This document shows positions 32,451 to 40,645 of a stretch of DNA of 64,000 nt, one piece after another. Position 1 is the first letter of the stretch, and every line of letters starts with the position of its first letter. Both the position numbers and the translations under genes were made by a program. The stretch spans positions 1 to 64,000 of the forward strand of contig NZ_QJHB01000004.1 of NCBI RefSeq assembly GCF_003260275.1. Reading direction: 5' to 3'. The notes below the pieces were generated by a model. The model worked only from the letters and a program-made list of their open reading frames with translations. It searched no databases and had not been told where the DNA came from. This DNA comes from Homoserinimonas sp. OAct 916 (GTDB lineage: Bacteria > Actinomycetota > Actinomycetes > Actinomycetales > Microbacteriaceae).

Positions 32451-34160
32451 TCAGGCCGGCTGGGCGAGCAATTCGGCAGCACGCAATTGCGCCAGGGCCC
32501 CTCGCCGCTCCTTCTGCGTTTCCGGATCGGGCACCGGCAATGACGCGAGCAATCGACGCGTGTAAGGATCGCGCGGGTCGCCGAGCACTTCGGCGCCCGT
32601 GCCCTCCTCCACGAGCTTGCCCCGATACAGCACCCCTATGCGATCCGACAGAATGTCGACGACTGCAAGATCATGACTGATGAACAGCGCCGCAAATTTC
32701 AGCTCGGCCTGCAACTCGGCAAACAGTTCAAGGACCCGCGCCTGCACCGAAACATCCAGCGCCGAGGTTGGTTCATCGGCGATCAGAAGCTGCGGGTCCA
32801 GGGCCAGCGACCGGGCGAGGCTCGCACGCTGTCGTTGCCCACCACTGAGCTCATGCGGAAACCGCTCACCGTAGCTGTGGGGAAGCTGCACCGATTCCAG
32901 CAGCTCACGCACCTTCGCGCGAATCGCGCCCTCGCCGAGTTCCTTGCGATGGATCCAGAGCGGTTCGGCGACGCATTGCTCGATAGTGAGAAGCGGGTTG
33001 AAGCTGGAGGCCGGGTCTTGAAAGACAAATCCGATCTGGCTTCGAAACTTCTTGAAGTTGCGCTCCTTCATGCCGTTCATCTCCTCCCCCAGCACCTTCA
33101 GCGACCCGCCAGAGACCTTGGTGAGACCAGCGATCGCACGACCGATCGTGGTCTTGCCCGAGCCGGATTCGCCGACCAGGCCAACCACTTCGCCCGGCTG
33201 GATCGAGAGGTCGACACCGTCGACCGCCACGAACCCCGGTCGGCCCATGCGCCCGGGGTAGGCGATGCGAAGATTGGATGCCTGCACCACCGGTGCCTGC
33301 TCACTGGCCAGAGAATCGCCCGGAGCCGTACGCTCATTCGTTGCGTCAACCCACGCCCCGATCCGCGGAACGGCAGCGAGAAGCTTTTTCGTGTACTCGT
33401 GCACCGGGTTGTGGAAGAGCGAATGCACATCGGTCTCTTCGACGACCTCTCCCCGATACATGACCGCGACCCGATCGGCGAGGTCGGCGACCACGCCCAT
33501 GTTGTGGGTGATCAGCACGATTGAGGCCCCGAACTCGTCTCGGCACCGTCTCAGCAGGTCGAGAATCTCGGCCTGAACGGTCACATCGAGCGCGGTGGTC
33601 GGCTCGTCGGCCACGATCAGTCCCGGATTCTGCACGAGCGCCATCGCAATGACGACGCGCTGTTTCTGCCCGCCCGACAATTGGTGGGGGTAGTAGTCCA
33701 CCCGAATTTCGGGCTCGGGCAGGCCCACCTTGTCGAGAATTTCGATGGCCTTAGTCCGGGCAGCCTTGATGTTGAGGCGGGGGTCGTGGGCGCGCAGCCC
33801 CTCGATGATCTGCCAGCCGATCTTGAACACAGGGTTGAGGGCGGTGGAAGGCTCTTGAAAGACCATCGCCACATCTTTGCCGCGAATCGTGCGCAACTTC
33901 GATTTGTCCACGCGCACGATATCGTTGGCCGAAGACCCGTCGCGGTTTCGCAGACTGATCGAACCCGAGCTGGTCGCCGTCTCTGGTAGCAGCCCCAGGA
34001 TTGCTTTGGCGGTCACCGTCTTACCACTACCGGATTCTCCGACGATCGCGAGCACTTCACCGCGGCCTACGGAGATGCTCAGCCCAGTGACCGCTTTCAC
34101 GGCTCCGTGGTCGGTCGCGAAAGAAATGTTGAGATCTCGGATGGAGAGCACATCGCTCAT
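32451..34160 (-). CDS. Fused peptide/oligosaccharide ABC transporter ATPase (DppD-DppF type)
   Basis: This 569-residue protein contains two complete ABC ATPase domains. The first has GESGSGKT, LSGGQKQR and LIVADEPTTALD. The second has GESGSGKTT, LSGGQRQR and LLIADEPTSALD. Each ends in the oligopeptide-transporter C-terminal extension (HEYTKKLLAAVP, DPYTRRLLASLP). Such fusions energise both subunits of nickel/peptide importers. The ATG at 34160 overlaps the permease stop (ATGA). Confidence 0.93.
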   Translation of the reverse strand: MSDVLSIRDLNISFATDHGAVKAVTGLSISVGRGEVLAIVGESGSGKTVTAKAILGLLPETATSSGSISLRNRDGSSANDIVRVDKSKLRTIRGKDVAMVFQEPSTALNPVFKIGWQIIEGLRAHDPRLNIKAARTKAIEILDKVGLPEPEIRVDYYPHQLSGGQKQRVVIAMALVQNPGLIVADEPTTALDVTVQAEILDLLRRCRDEFGASIVLITHNMGVVADLADRVAVMYRGEVVEETDVHSLFHNPVHEYTKKLLAAVPRIGAWVDATNERTAPGDSLASEQAPVVQASNLRIAYPGRMGRPGFVAVDGVDLSIQPGEVVGLVGESGSGKTTIGRAIAGLTKVSGGSLKVLGEEMNGMKERNFKKFRSQIGFVFQDPASSFNPLLTIEQCVAEPLWIHRKELGEGAIRAKVRELLESVQLPHSYGERFPHELSGGQRQRASLARSLALDPQLLIADEPTSALDVSVQARVLELFAELQAELKFAALFISHDLAVVDILSDRIGVLYRGKLVEEGTGAEVLGDPRDPYTRRLLASLPVPDPETQKERRGALAQLRAAELLAQPA

Positions 34161-35236
34161 GATTTCTGTTTGCTTTCCGGTTCGGGATAATAGTTCGCGC
34201 CAAGCATTGTGATGAGCGACTCGGTGTCCGGCGCGACAGCAGCGACCGGGTCGACCGACGTCGCGGCCACCGATCCGGCGGTCGCCGCCACCGCCCGGCG
34301 GCCACGCAGCCGGGGGTCGGCGAGGTCGTTGAGGCTCTCGCCCACCAGAGTGATCCCGAGTACGGCCAACACGATAGCGAGACCCGGGGGCACCGAGGTC
34401 CACCAGATACCGCTGGAGACGTCGGCCAGCGCCTTATTCAGGTCGAACCCCCACTCGGCTGCCGAGGTAGGTTCGATGCCGAATCCCAAGAAGCCGAGAC
34501 CGGCCAGGGTGAGGATGGCCTCGGATGAGTTGAGGGTGAAGATCAGCGGAAGGCTTCGAGTGGCGTTGCGCAACACGTGCCGGAACATGATCCGCGGGCT
34601 GCTCGCACCGAGGACCAGCGCACTCTCGACGTAGGCCTCGTTCTTGATCCGCACCGTTTCGGCTCGGATCACCCGAAAGTATTGCGGGATGAACACGACG
34701 GTGATTGAAATTGATGCCGCGAAGATGCCACCCCACAGGCTCGACTGTCCCCCGGAGATGGCTATCGACATGACGATCGCCAGCAGCAGCGTCGGAAAGG
34801 CGTAGATCGCATCGCAGATGACCACGAGCATCCGGTCGAGCCAACCCCCGATATAGCCCGAGAGCAGACCGAGGGTCACACCGGCGATGATGGAGAGCAG
34901 CACCGCGACGATGACCACGCTCACCGCGGTCTGGGCCCCCCAGATCACCCGGGAGAGCACGTCGTAACCGCCGGTCGTCGTTCCGAGCAGGTGCTTGGGG
35001 TTCGGGGCAGACTGGGCGCCGAACAGGCCGCCGTCGTCTCGAAGCTGACTGAAACCGAACGGTGCGATCACCGGGGCGAAGATCGCGGTGAGAATCAGGA
35101 GGGCGGTCAGTATCACCCCGGTGAGCAGCATGCCGCGCTGCACGCCCACGCTGCTGCGAGCGTTATTGAGAAATTTCACTCGCGACAGAACTCCGCGTTT
35201 GGTGGGGCGCAGGGCCGGTGGCAATGTGGTCGTCAT
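34157..35236 (-). CDS. ABC transporter permease, DppC type
   Basis: This 359-residue permease has one N-terminal helix (about 37-58), the extracytoplasmic LGTTTGGYDVLSRVIWGAQTAVSV segment and a five-helix core. The EAA-like loop SALVLGASSPRIMFRHVLRN is present. The C-terminus carries an extra Ala/Val/Pro-rich tail of about 50 residues after DLADPRLRG, longer than normal. It pairs with the DppB-type permease encoded just upstream. Confidence 0.92.
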   Translation of the reverse strand: MTTTLPPALRPTKRGVLSRVKFLNNARSSVGVQRGMLLTGVILTALLILTAIFAPVIAPFGFSQLRDDGGLFGAQSAPNPKHLLGTTTGGYDVLSRVIWGAQTAVSVVIVAVLLSIIAGVTLGLLSGYIGGWLDRMLVVICDAIYAFPTLLLAIVMSIAISGGQSSLWGGIFAASISITVVFIPQYFRVIRAETVRIKNEAYVESALVLGASSPRIMFRHVLRNATRSLPLIFTLNSSEAILTLAGLGFLGFGIEPTSAAEWGFDLNKALADVSSGIWWTSVPPGLAIVLAVLGITLVGESLNDLADPRLRGRRAVAATAGSVAATSVDPVAAVAPDTESLITMLGANYYPEPESKQKS

Positions 35237-35237
35237 C

Positions 35238-36332
35238 TCAATACCTCACTCGGGGGTCGATCAGTGCGGCGACGACGTCGACGATGAAGTTAGTAACGGC
35301 CACGATCACGGCGAGCAACACGACGATGCCCTGCACCGCCACGAAGTCGCGCGCCTGCAGATACTGGGTGAGCTGGTAGCCGAGCCCCTTCCACTCGAAG
35401 GTGGATTCGGTGAGCACCGCGCCGCCGAGCAGAAGCGCGATCTGCATGCCGATGACCGTGATGATGGGAATCAACGCCGGCCGATACGCGTGCACCCGCA
35501 CCAGGCGAAACTCCTTCACGCCACGGGAGCGCGCGGCATCCACGTAGTCCATCGACAGGGTGCCGATGACGTTGGTGCGAACCAGCCGCAAGAAGATGCC
35601 GGCGGTCAGCAGACCCAGGGCGAGCCCGGGTAGCAGCGCGTGCGCGAGAACGTCGGCGAGAATCGCCCCGTCGCCGATGCGCAGGGCGTCGATCAAGTAG
35701 ATTCCGGTCTTGCCCTTGAGCAGTTGCATCTCGAGCTCGGTTGTGGTGGTGCCCCGGCCCGAGACCGGCAGCCACTTGAGCCAGACCGAGAAGATCAGCT
35801 TGAGCACCATGCCGGCGAAGAAGACCGGTGTGGCGTAGAAGAGGATGGCGACAACTCGCAGAAACGCGTCCGGGGCCTTGTCGCGAAAGTAGGCGGCGAG
35901 CATGCCGAAGGGAATCCCGATGATGAAGGCGATCACGAGGGCGTAGAAGGCCAGCTCCAGCGTGGCAGCACCGTAGGTGGTGAGCACTTCGAGAACGGGG
36001 CGATTATCACTGAGGGTGGTGCCGAAGTTGCCGGTGAAGATCTGGCCGATGTACTCGAAGTACTGCACGATAATCGGTCGATCGAAGCCCGCGGCATGGA
36101 TTCGCTCCTGCAGCTGGTCGGCCGTCAGGCGACCGCCGAGCGCCGCGGTGATCGGATCCCCAGTCACCCGCATCAACATGAACACCAGCGTGGTGAGGAT
36201 GAAAATGGTGGGAACGATCAGCAACAGCCGAATGATGAGATAGCGTCTCAGCCCGCTGCCGTCGCGCGTGCGCTTGGGCCGCGTTTCTGGCTTCTTCGCC
36301 GCACTGGGGGCGTCAATAAGCAAGGTACTCAC
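35238..36332 (-). CDS. ABC transporter permease, DppB type
   Basis: This permease of about 364 residues has the usual LRRYLIIRLLLIVPTIFILTTLVFMLMRVTGDP N-terminus and six helices. The cytoplasmic loop holds DAARSRGVKEFRLVRVHAYRPALIPIITVIG, and ESTFEWKGLGYQL lies near the end. The start is uncertain: I chose GTG at 36332, which leaves a short basic N-terminus; another GTG lies 60 nt upstream but would cut into a hairpin. Confidence 0.88.
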   Translation of the reverse strand: MSTLLIDAPSAAKKPETRPKRTRDGSGLRRYLIIRLLLIVPTIFILTTLVFMLMRVTGDPITAALGGRLTADQLQERIHAAGFDRPIIVQYFEYIGQIFTGNFGTTLSDNRPVLEVLTTYGAATLELAFYALVIAFIIGIPFGMLAAYFRDKAPDAFLRVVAILFYATPVFFAGMVLKLIFSVWLKWLPVSGRGTTTTELEMQLLKGKTGIYLIDALRIGDGAILADVLAHALLPGLALGLLTAGIFLRLVRTNVIGTLSMDYVDAARSRGVKEFRLVRVHAYRPALIPIITVIGMQIALLLGGAVLTESTFEWKGLGYQLTQYLQARDFVAVQGIVVLLAVIVAVTNFIVDVVAALIDPRVRY

Positions 36333-36360
36333 GAAGGTAATGCCAATCGAGATCGTAGGG

Positions 36361-36394
36361 GTGTGGGGCGACCAGATCACTGGCCACCCCACAC
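36361..36394 (-). terminator. Hairpin between binding protein and permease genes
   Basis: GTGTGGGG (36361-36368) and CCCCACAC (36387-36394) form a perfect 8-bp stem, 58 nt after the binding protein stop and before the permease start. It probably stabilises the binding protein mRNA and lowers downstream transcription. Confidence 0.6.
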
Positions 36395-36451
36395 GGGGTC
36401 ATACGGCCAGGCGACTTCGCACGAATAGTGCCTGCCGCCGAAAGGAAACTG

Positions 36452-38086
36452 CTACTTGGTCATCGTCGCGTAGCGGAATTTGAACGACGCATCCAGGTTG
36501 ACCCCGGCGACATCGGCTCCTGCGACAACAACCTCTGCGCCCTGCAGGTAGGTGACGGTGGGCAGTGCTGCCCCGAGCACGTCGTGGATCTCCTCCATGA
36601 CCTTGACCCGTTCGCCCGGGTCTGCCGTGGCCGCCTGCTTGAGGATGAGCGCGTTCAAGTTGTCATCTTCGTAGTGGTTCTGCAGGTAGCCGCCGTTCAG
36701 GAACAGCCCGGTGACGTAGTTGTCACCATCGGAGTAGTCCGGGAACCAGCCCAGCTGGTAGGCGGGGAACACGTCGGCGACGCGGTCCTTGGTGTACTGC
36801 ACCCACTCGGTGGTCTGCAGGTTCACCTTGAACAGGCCGGACGACTCCAGCTGCGCCTTGATGAGTGCGTATTCGTCCCCGGAGGAGGGGCCGTAGTGGT
36901 CGTTGGAGTACTGCAGGTCAAGCGCGACCGGGCCGGTGATTGCCGCATCCGCGAACCGCTTCTTGGCCTTCTCCACGCTGGGCTTTCCGTTGCCGTCGCC
37001 GTAGAGCTCTTTCAGAACCGACGTCGCTCCGGGCAGTCCTTCGGGGATGTACGCGAACAGCGGCGTGTAGGTGCCCTTGTAGACCTCCGAGGCGATCTCT
37101 TCGCGGTCGATGAGGTCGGCGACGGCCTGCCTGACGGCCAGCGCTTTGGCCGGGTCGGCATCTGGCATGGAGGCGCCGAACGGCTGGGAGTTGAAGTTGA
37201 ACCCGATGTAGCGAATCTCGCCACCGGGGCCCTGGTGCACCTTCACCTTGTCGTTCTTGGAGAGGTCGGCGATGTCGGTGGCCGACAGGCTGCGGTAGGC
37301 GGCGTCGATGGCCCCTTCCTGCACCTCCAACTTCAGGTTGGACGAGTCGGCGTAGTACTTGACGTTGATGCCAGCGTTGGCCGCTGCGCCCAGCAGTCCC
37401 TGGTAGGCCGGGTTTGGTTTGAACGACACCAGGTTGTTGAGGTCGTAGCTTTCGATGACGTACTGGCCGGCAAATGCCTTGGCCTTCACGATGTCGTTGT
37501 CGGAAGTCAGCTCGGTTGCGCTGAAGCTGTCCTCATCGACGACGTAGCCGGCCGGTGAGCCGAGAATCTGCGGGAAGACCTGGTCGTTGTCGCTCTTCAA
37601 TTTGAAGATCACGACCTGGTCGCCATCGGTGGCGACGCTGTCCAGGTTGTATAGCAGAGTGGCCGGGCCGTTGGAGTGGTCGATGTTCACCATGCGTTCG
37701 AACGAGAACTTCACGTCTGAGGCCGTCAACGCGTTTCCGTTGGCGAACTTCAGGTCTTTCTTGAGGGTGACGGTGTACTCGTTGGGGGCCGTGAATTCCG
37801 CCGTTTCGGCGAGGTCAGGAGCGACCTCGGAGCTGCCGTACGGGCTGTTCATCAGCGAAGCGTAGACTTGGTTCTTCAGAACATACGAACCCTGGTCGTA
37901 CGAGCCCGCGGGATCCAACGATGTGACCTTGTCGGTGGTGCCGATCGTGAGAACACTTCCCTCGTTCTCCTCTGAAGATTCAGAGCCGCCCGAGGTGCCG
38001 GCGCAACCAGAGAGGGCGAGGGCCGGCATGAGCAGGGAGGCGATCAATATGCCGCGTCGTCGTGTGCGGGGTTTTTCACTTGCCAT
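36452..38086 (-). CDS. ABC transporter substrate-binding lipoprotein, family 5
   Basis: This 544-residue lipoprotein has a basic N-terminus, a hydrophobic core and the lipobox LSGC (Cys about residue 28). The SBP family 5 fold follows (VTSLDPAGSYDQGSYVLKNQVYASLM, LKFANGNALTASDVKFSFERM, YIGFNFNSQPFG). Family members bind peptides, nickel or oligosaccharides. Association with a GH42 enzyme makes a galacto-oligosaccharide possible, but the ligand cannot be read from sequence. First gene of the operon binding protein, DppB, DppC, fused ATPase. Confidence 0.92.
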   Translation of the reverse strand: MASEKPRTRRRGILIASLLMPALALSGCAGTSGGSESSEENEGSVLTIGTTDKVTSLDPAGSYDQGSYVLKNQVYASLMNSPYGSSEVAPDLAETAEFTAPNEYTVTLKKDLKFANGNALTASDVKFSFERMVNIDHSNGPATLLYNLDSVATDGDQVVIFKLKSDNDQVFPQILGSPAGYVVDEDSFSATELTSDNDIVKAKAFAGQYVIESYDLNNLVSFKPNPAYQGLLGAAANAGINVKYYADSSNLKLEVQEGAIDAAYRSLSATDIADLSKNDKVKVHQGPGGEIRYIGFNFNSQPFGASMPDADPAKALAVRQAVADLIDREEIASEVYKGTYTPLFAYIPEGLPGATSVLKELYGDGNGKPSVEKAKKRFADAAITGPVALDLQYSNDHYGPSSGDEYALIKAQLESSGLFKVNLQTTEWVQYTKDRVADVFPAYQLGWFPDYSDGDNYVTGLFLNGGYLQNHYEDDNLNALILKQAATADPGERVKVMEEIHDVLGAALPTVTYLQGAEVVVAGADVAGVNLDASFKFRYATMTK

Positions 38087-38155
38087 CGGTGGGCCTTTCT
38101 TGAAGTGGGCAACGACGATGATGCCCCATCGGGCACGGCCGCGTTGCTGTGAATA

Positions 38156-38168
38156 TTCTGTATACTAG
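38156..38168. promoter_or_regulatory. Second GTATAC operator candidate (transporter/gntR intergenic)
   Basis: CTGTATAC at 38158-38165 is identical to the left half of the GH42 palindrome; the right half has diverged. It lies between the divergent binding-protein gene and the first gntR. TATACT inside it could be the -10 of gntR. Confidence 0.55.
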
Positions 38169-38298
38169 CATTCAAAATGCGGCACACAAGTTCGCGAATG
38201 CAGAAGTGTGAAAAAAGTAAGGAATGCCGCATGACTTTCGCAGCGCGCATGAGCCCGTTCGAACGAGATCCGTTCAACAACCACCCAAAGGCAGGAAG

Positions 38299-38955
38299 AT
38301 GCCAATCGAACGCAAGACACTCCGGGAGCAAGTCAGAGACGAGTTGCTCACCCGCATGCGCGAGGGCACGGTCACCCCGGGCGAAGACATCAACGAGCTG
38401 CAACTCGCCGCCGAACTCGGCGTCAGCCGCACGCCCCTGCGTGAAGCATTGATCACTCTGCACAGCGAGGGCCAGATCGAGAACGTCAACGGCAAAGGCT
38501 TTCGCTACGTGCCGTTGAGCGCCCGAGAATTCAAAGAACTCGCCCCGATCATGGCCACCTTGGAAGGGCTGGCATTACAGCTGACCCCGCCGGAACAGTT
38601 GCGAGCGATCGGCGAACGCCTGTCAGATCTGGCCGCGGAGTTCGACCAGGAGTCGGCCGCGCACGAATTGGTCGCCACCCGTGACGACGAATGGCACAGC
38701 ATTCTGGCCAGCGGCTGCGACAACGGCCGCCTGCTCGACATTCTCGGCAATGTGCGCCTCGCCTTCCACCGCTACGAATCATTGCTGGTTTCGGAGAAGG
38801 CCGTGATCGGGCGCGCGGCGGCCGAGCACCGCCTGATTGCCACCCACGTCACCGCCGGCGACATTTCTCAGGCCACCCAGGCGCTCACGGCGAATTGGGC
38901 CAATGGGGCGCAGCGCATTCTCGACTCGTCCATCAACCCTCATTTGACCGCGTGA
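38299..38955 (+). CDS. GntR-family regulator (FCD subfamily), copy 1
   Basis: This 218-residue repressor has a winged helix at 1-70 (EQVRDELLTRMREGTVTPGEDINELQLAAELGVSRTPLREALITLHSEGQI) and an FCD ligand-binding C-terminal domain with conserved metal-type Asp/His positions (RDDEWHSIL, AEHRLIATHVTAGD). The ATG at 38299 follows AGGCAGGAAG; an earlier in-frame ATG at 38224 has no spaced ribosome site. It is nearly identical to the next gene (about 27 differences in 218). It probably controls the ABC transporter and the GH42 operon. Confidence 0.92.
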   Translation: MPIERKTLREQVRDELLTRMREGTVTPGEDINELQLAAELGVSRTPLREALITLHSEGQIENVNGKGFRYVPLSAREFKELAPIMATLEGLALQLTPPEQLRAIGERLSDLAAEFDQESAAHELVATRDDEWHSILASGCDNGRLLDILGNVRLAFHRYESLLVSEKAVIGRAAAEHRLIATHVTAGDISQATQALTANWANGAQRILDSSINPHLTA

Positions 38956-39195
38956 CGGGCCCGATGCCCTAACGTCCGAGATTCTCTCCCGCATGCCCTA
39001 GGAGTAGGTGGCGATCGGTTCAGCAACATGTACCGGATGCTGACTATGACCAGTTCAGAGTTCGTTGTCAATGCGGGCAACAGTGCTTTGTGCCCAACTC
39101 CTCGAATCGCGGGTTTGCATGCAGTATTACGCCGACAACAAACCGTATAATGAGGCCTGTTCACACTTCGTGAAGGGGAAAAACGGGAAGGCACC
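38956..39195. other. Spacer between the two gntR copies
   Basis: No gene is seen in these 240 bp. TATAAT at 39145-39150 is the likely -10 of the second gntR. A short GCATGC palindrome (39117-39122) lies upstream of it. Confidence 0.5.
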
Positions 39196-39852
39196 ATGGC
39201 CATCGAACGCAAGACGCTGAGGGTGCAGGTCAGAGACGAACTGCTCTCTCGCATGCGCGAGGGCATCGTGACTCCCGGGGAAGACATCAATGAGCTGCAG
39301 CTTGCCGCCGAACTCGGTGTCAGCCGCACCCCGTTGCGCGAGGCGCTGATCACCCTGCACAGTGAGGGGCAGATCGAGAGCGTGAACGGCAAGGGCTTTC
39401 GCTATGTGCCGCTGAGCGCCCGCGAGTTCAAAGAGCTCGCCCCGATCATGGCCACCCTCGAGGGTCTGGCGCTGCAGCTAACCCCGCGGGAGAAGCTGCG
39501 CGAGATCGGCGAACGCCTGGCAACGCTGGCCGCCGAGTTCGACCAGGAATCGGCAGAACACGAGCTGGTCGCCACCCGCGACGACGAGTGGCACAACATT
39601 CTCGTCAGCGGATGCGACAACACTCGCCTGCACGACATCCTCGCCAATGTGAGAGTCGCTTTTCACCGTTACGAATCGCTGCTCGTCGCTGAGAAGGCGG
39701 TGATCGGGCGCGTGGCGGCCGAGCACGCGGTGATCGCGAAGCACGTCACCGCGGGCGACATTGCGCAGGCGACCGAGGCGCTCACTGTGAACTGGGCGAA
39801 CGGGGCACAGCGCATCCTCGACTCGTCAAGCAACCCGCACCTGACCGAGTAG
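39196..39852 (+). CDS. GntR-family regulator (FCD subfamily), copy 2
   Basis: This 218-residue tandem paralogue of the preceding gene has the same length with no indels and about 88 percent identity by eye. The recognition-helix segment VSRTPLREALITLHSEGQIE is identical, so both should bind the same DNA site. Most of the changes fall in the ligand-binding half, which would allow response to different effectors. It has its own promoter region. GGGAAGG precedes the ATG. Confidence 0.92.
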   Translation: MAIERKTLRVQVRDELLSRMREGIVTPGEDINELQLAAELGVSRTPLREALITLHSEGQIESVNGKGFRYVPLSAREFKELAPIMATLEGLALQLTPREKLREIGERLATLAAEFDQESAEHELVATRDDEWHNILVSGCDNTRLHDILANVRVAFHRYESLLVAEKAVIGRVAAEHAVIAKHVTAGDIAQATEALTVNWANGAQRILDSSSNPHLTE

Positions 39853-39930
39853 CCGCTGCGGCCCTCCTCCACCGAGAGGGCAGTAGATGATGCTTTGGCA
39901 CGCCTATTCCCTCAACGTCTGCACTCTGAA

Positions 39931-40000
39931 CGTTTGAAAATGTACTCTGGGCGATTGAAAATGCACTCTGGGCGATTGAAAATGCACTCTGGGCGATTGA
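39931..40000. repeat. 21-bp tandem repeat, three full copies and a partial
   Basis: Units of 21 bp (type CGATTGAAAATGCACTCTGG plus G) lie at 39931-39951, 39952-39972 and 39973-39993, with a 7-bp partial at 39994. Copies 2 and 3 are identical and copy 1 differs at two or three bases. A degenerate half-unit, TGCACTCTGAA, precedes them. They sit between the convergent gntR copy 2 and a membrane-protein gene. Confidence 0.9.
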
Positions 40001-40037
40001 GTGAGAGAGACTGGCCGACCAGTGGACGAAATCCGCG

Positions 40038-40535
40038 TCAGTGCTCGTCGTCGCCCTCCCAGGGCCACTTGGGCCGAACCGAGCCGTGTGCGCGCTGCGC
40101 GAGCATCAGCAGGTAGAGGATGGTGAGCACCAGTGAGATCAGCCCGATCACGATCGCGAACGGGCTCACCAGCTGTTCTGCGCTGAATGCGGCGAGGTTG
40201 AACAGCTCACCCGTGGCGATCGCGTAGACCACCGCACCGAACAGAACGTACGCGAAGTAGGCGGCCAACCCGATTCCGAGCGCTGCTCCGAACGACACCC
40301 GAATGTGTTCGGGCGCCACTCGTCGACTGATCGACAGCCAGAGAATCCAGGTGGTTCCCACCGCGGCGGCGATCATGCTCGGGCCGAGGAGCACCCCGGC
40401 ATCCGCCTCTCCGATCACATCGACGTTGGCGAGCAGGCTGATCACACCGAAACTTGCCACCGCGAGAGCGACATAGGTGATCACGCCGAACGCGGCCACC
40501 CCGGTCGCATAGCCACGAATGTCTGGCTCGGACAC
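40038..40535 (-). CDS. Four-helix membrane protein of unknown function
   Basis: The 165-residue protein has four hydrophobic segments (about 12-35, 45-68, 80-108, 122-145) and a charged C-terminus ending in WPWEGDDEH. Similar small membrane proteins are common in Microbacteriaceae, but I do not recognise a function. GTG start. It lies next to another membrane protein on the same strand, with a 110-bp gap. Confidence 0.75.
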   Translation of the reverse strand: MSEPDIRGYATGVAAFGVITYVALAVASFGVISLLANVDVIGEADAGVLLGPSMIAAAVGTTWILWLSISRRVAPEHIRVSFGAALGIGLAAYFAYVLFGAVVYAIATGELFNLAAFSAEQLVSPFAIVIGLISLVLTILYLLMLAQRAHGSVRPKWPWEGDDEH

Positions 40536-40645
40536 GGATGCCTCCTCTTGGTCGCACGCTCCCCCGGCATTGTCTGCCGTGGCGAATGCACCGCCGGGAG
40601 GGTCAGGCTTTCAAGTCGCCGTTCAGCATCCGCCACCCGCCCGCA

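Noticed and set aside
39931-40000. CRISPR array
   Set aside because: The repeats are directly adjacent with no spacers and no cas genes are near.
39895-40116. Small plus-strand frame with (RLKMHSG)n repeats
   Set aside because: It comes from the 21-bp tandem repeat being a multiple of three, and runs antisense into a real membrane-protein gene. No ribosome site.
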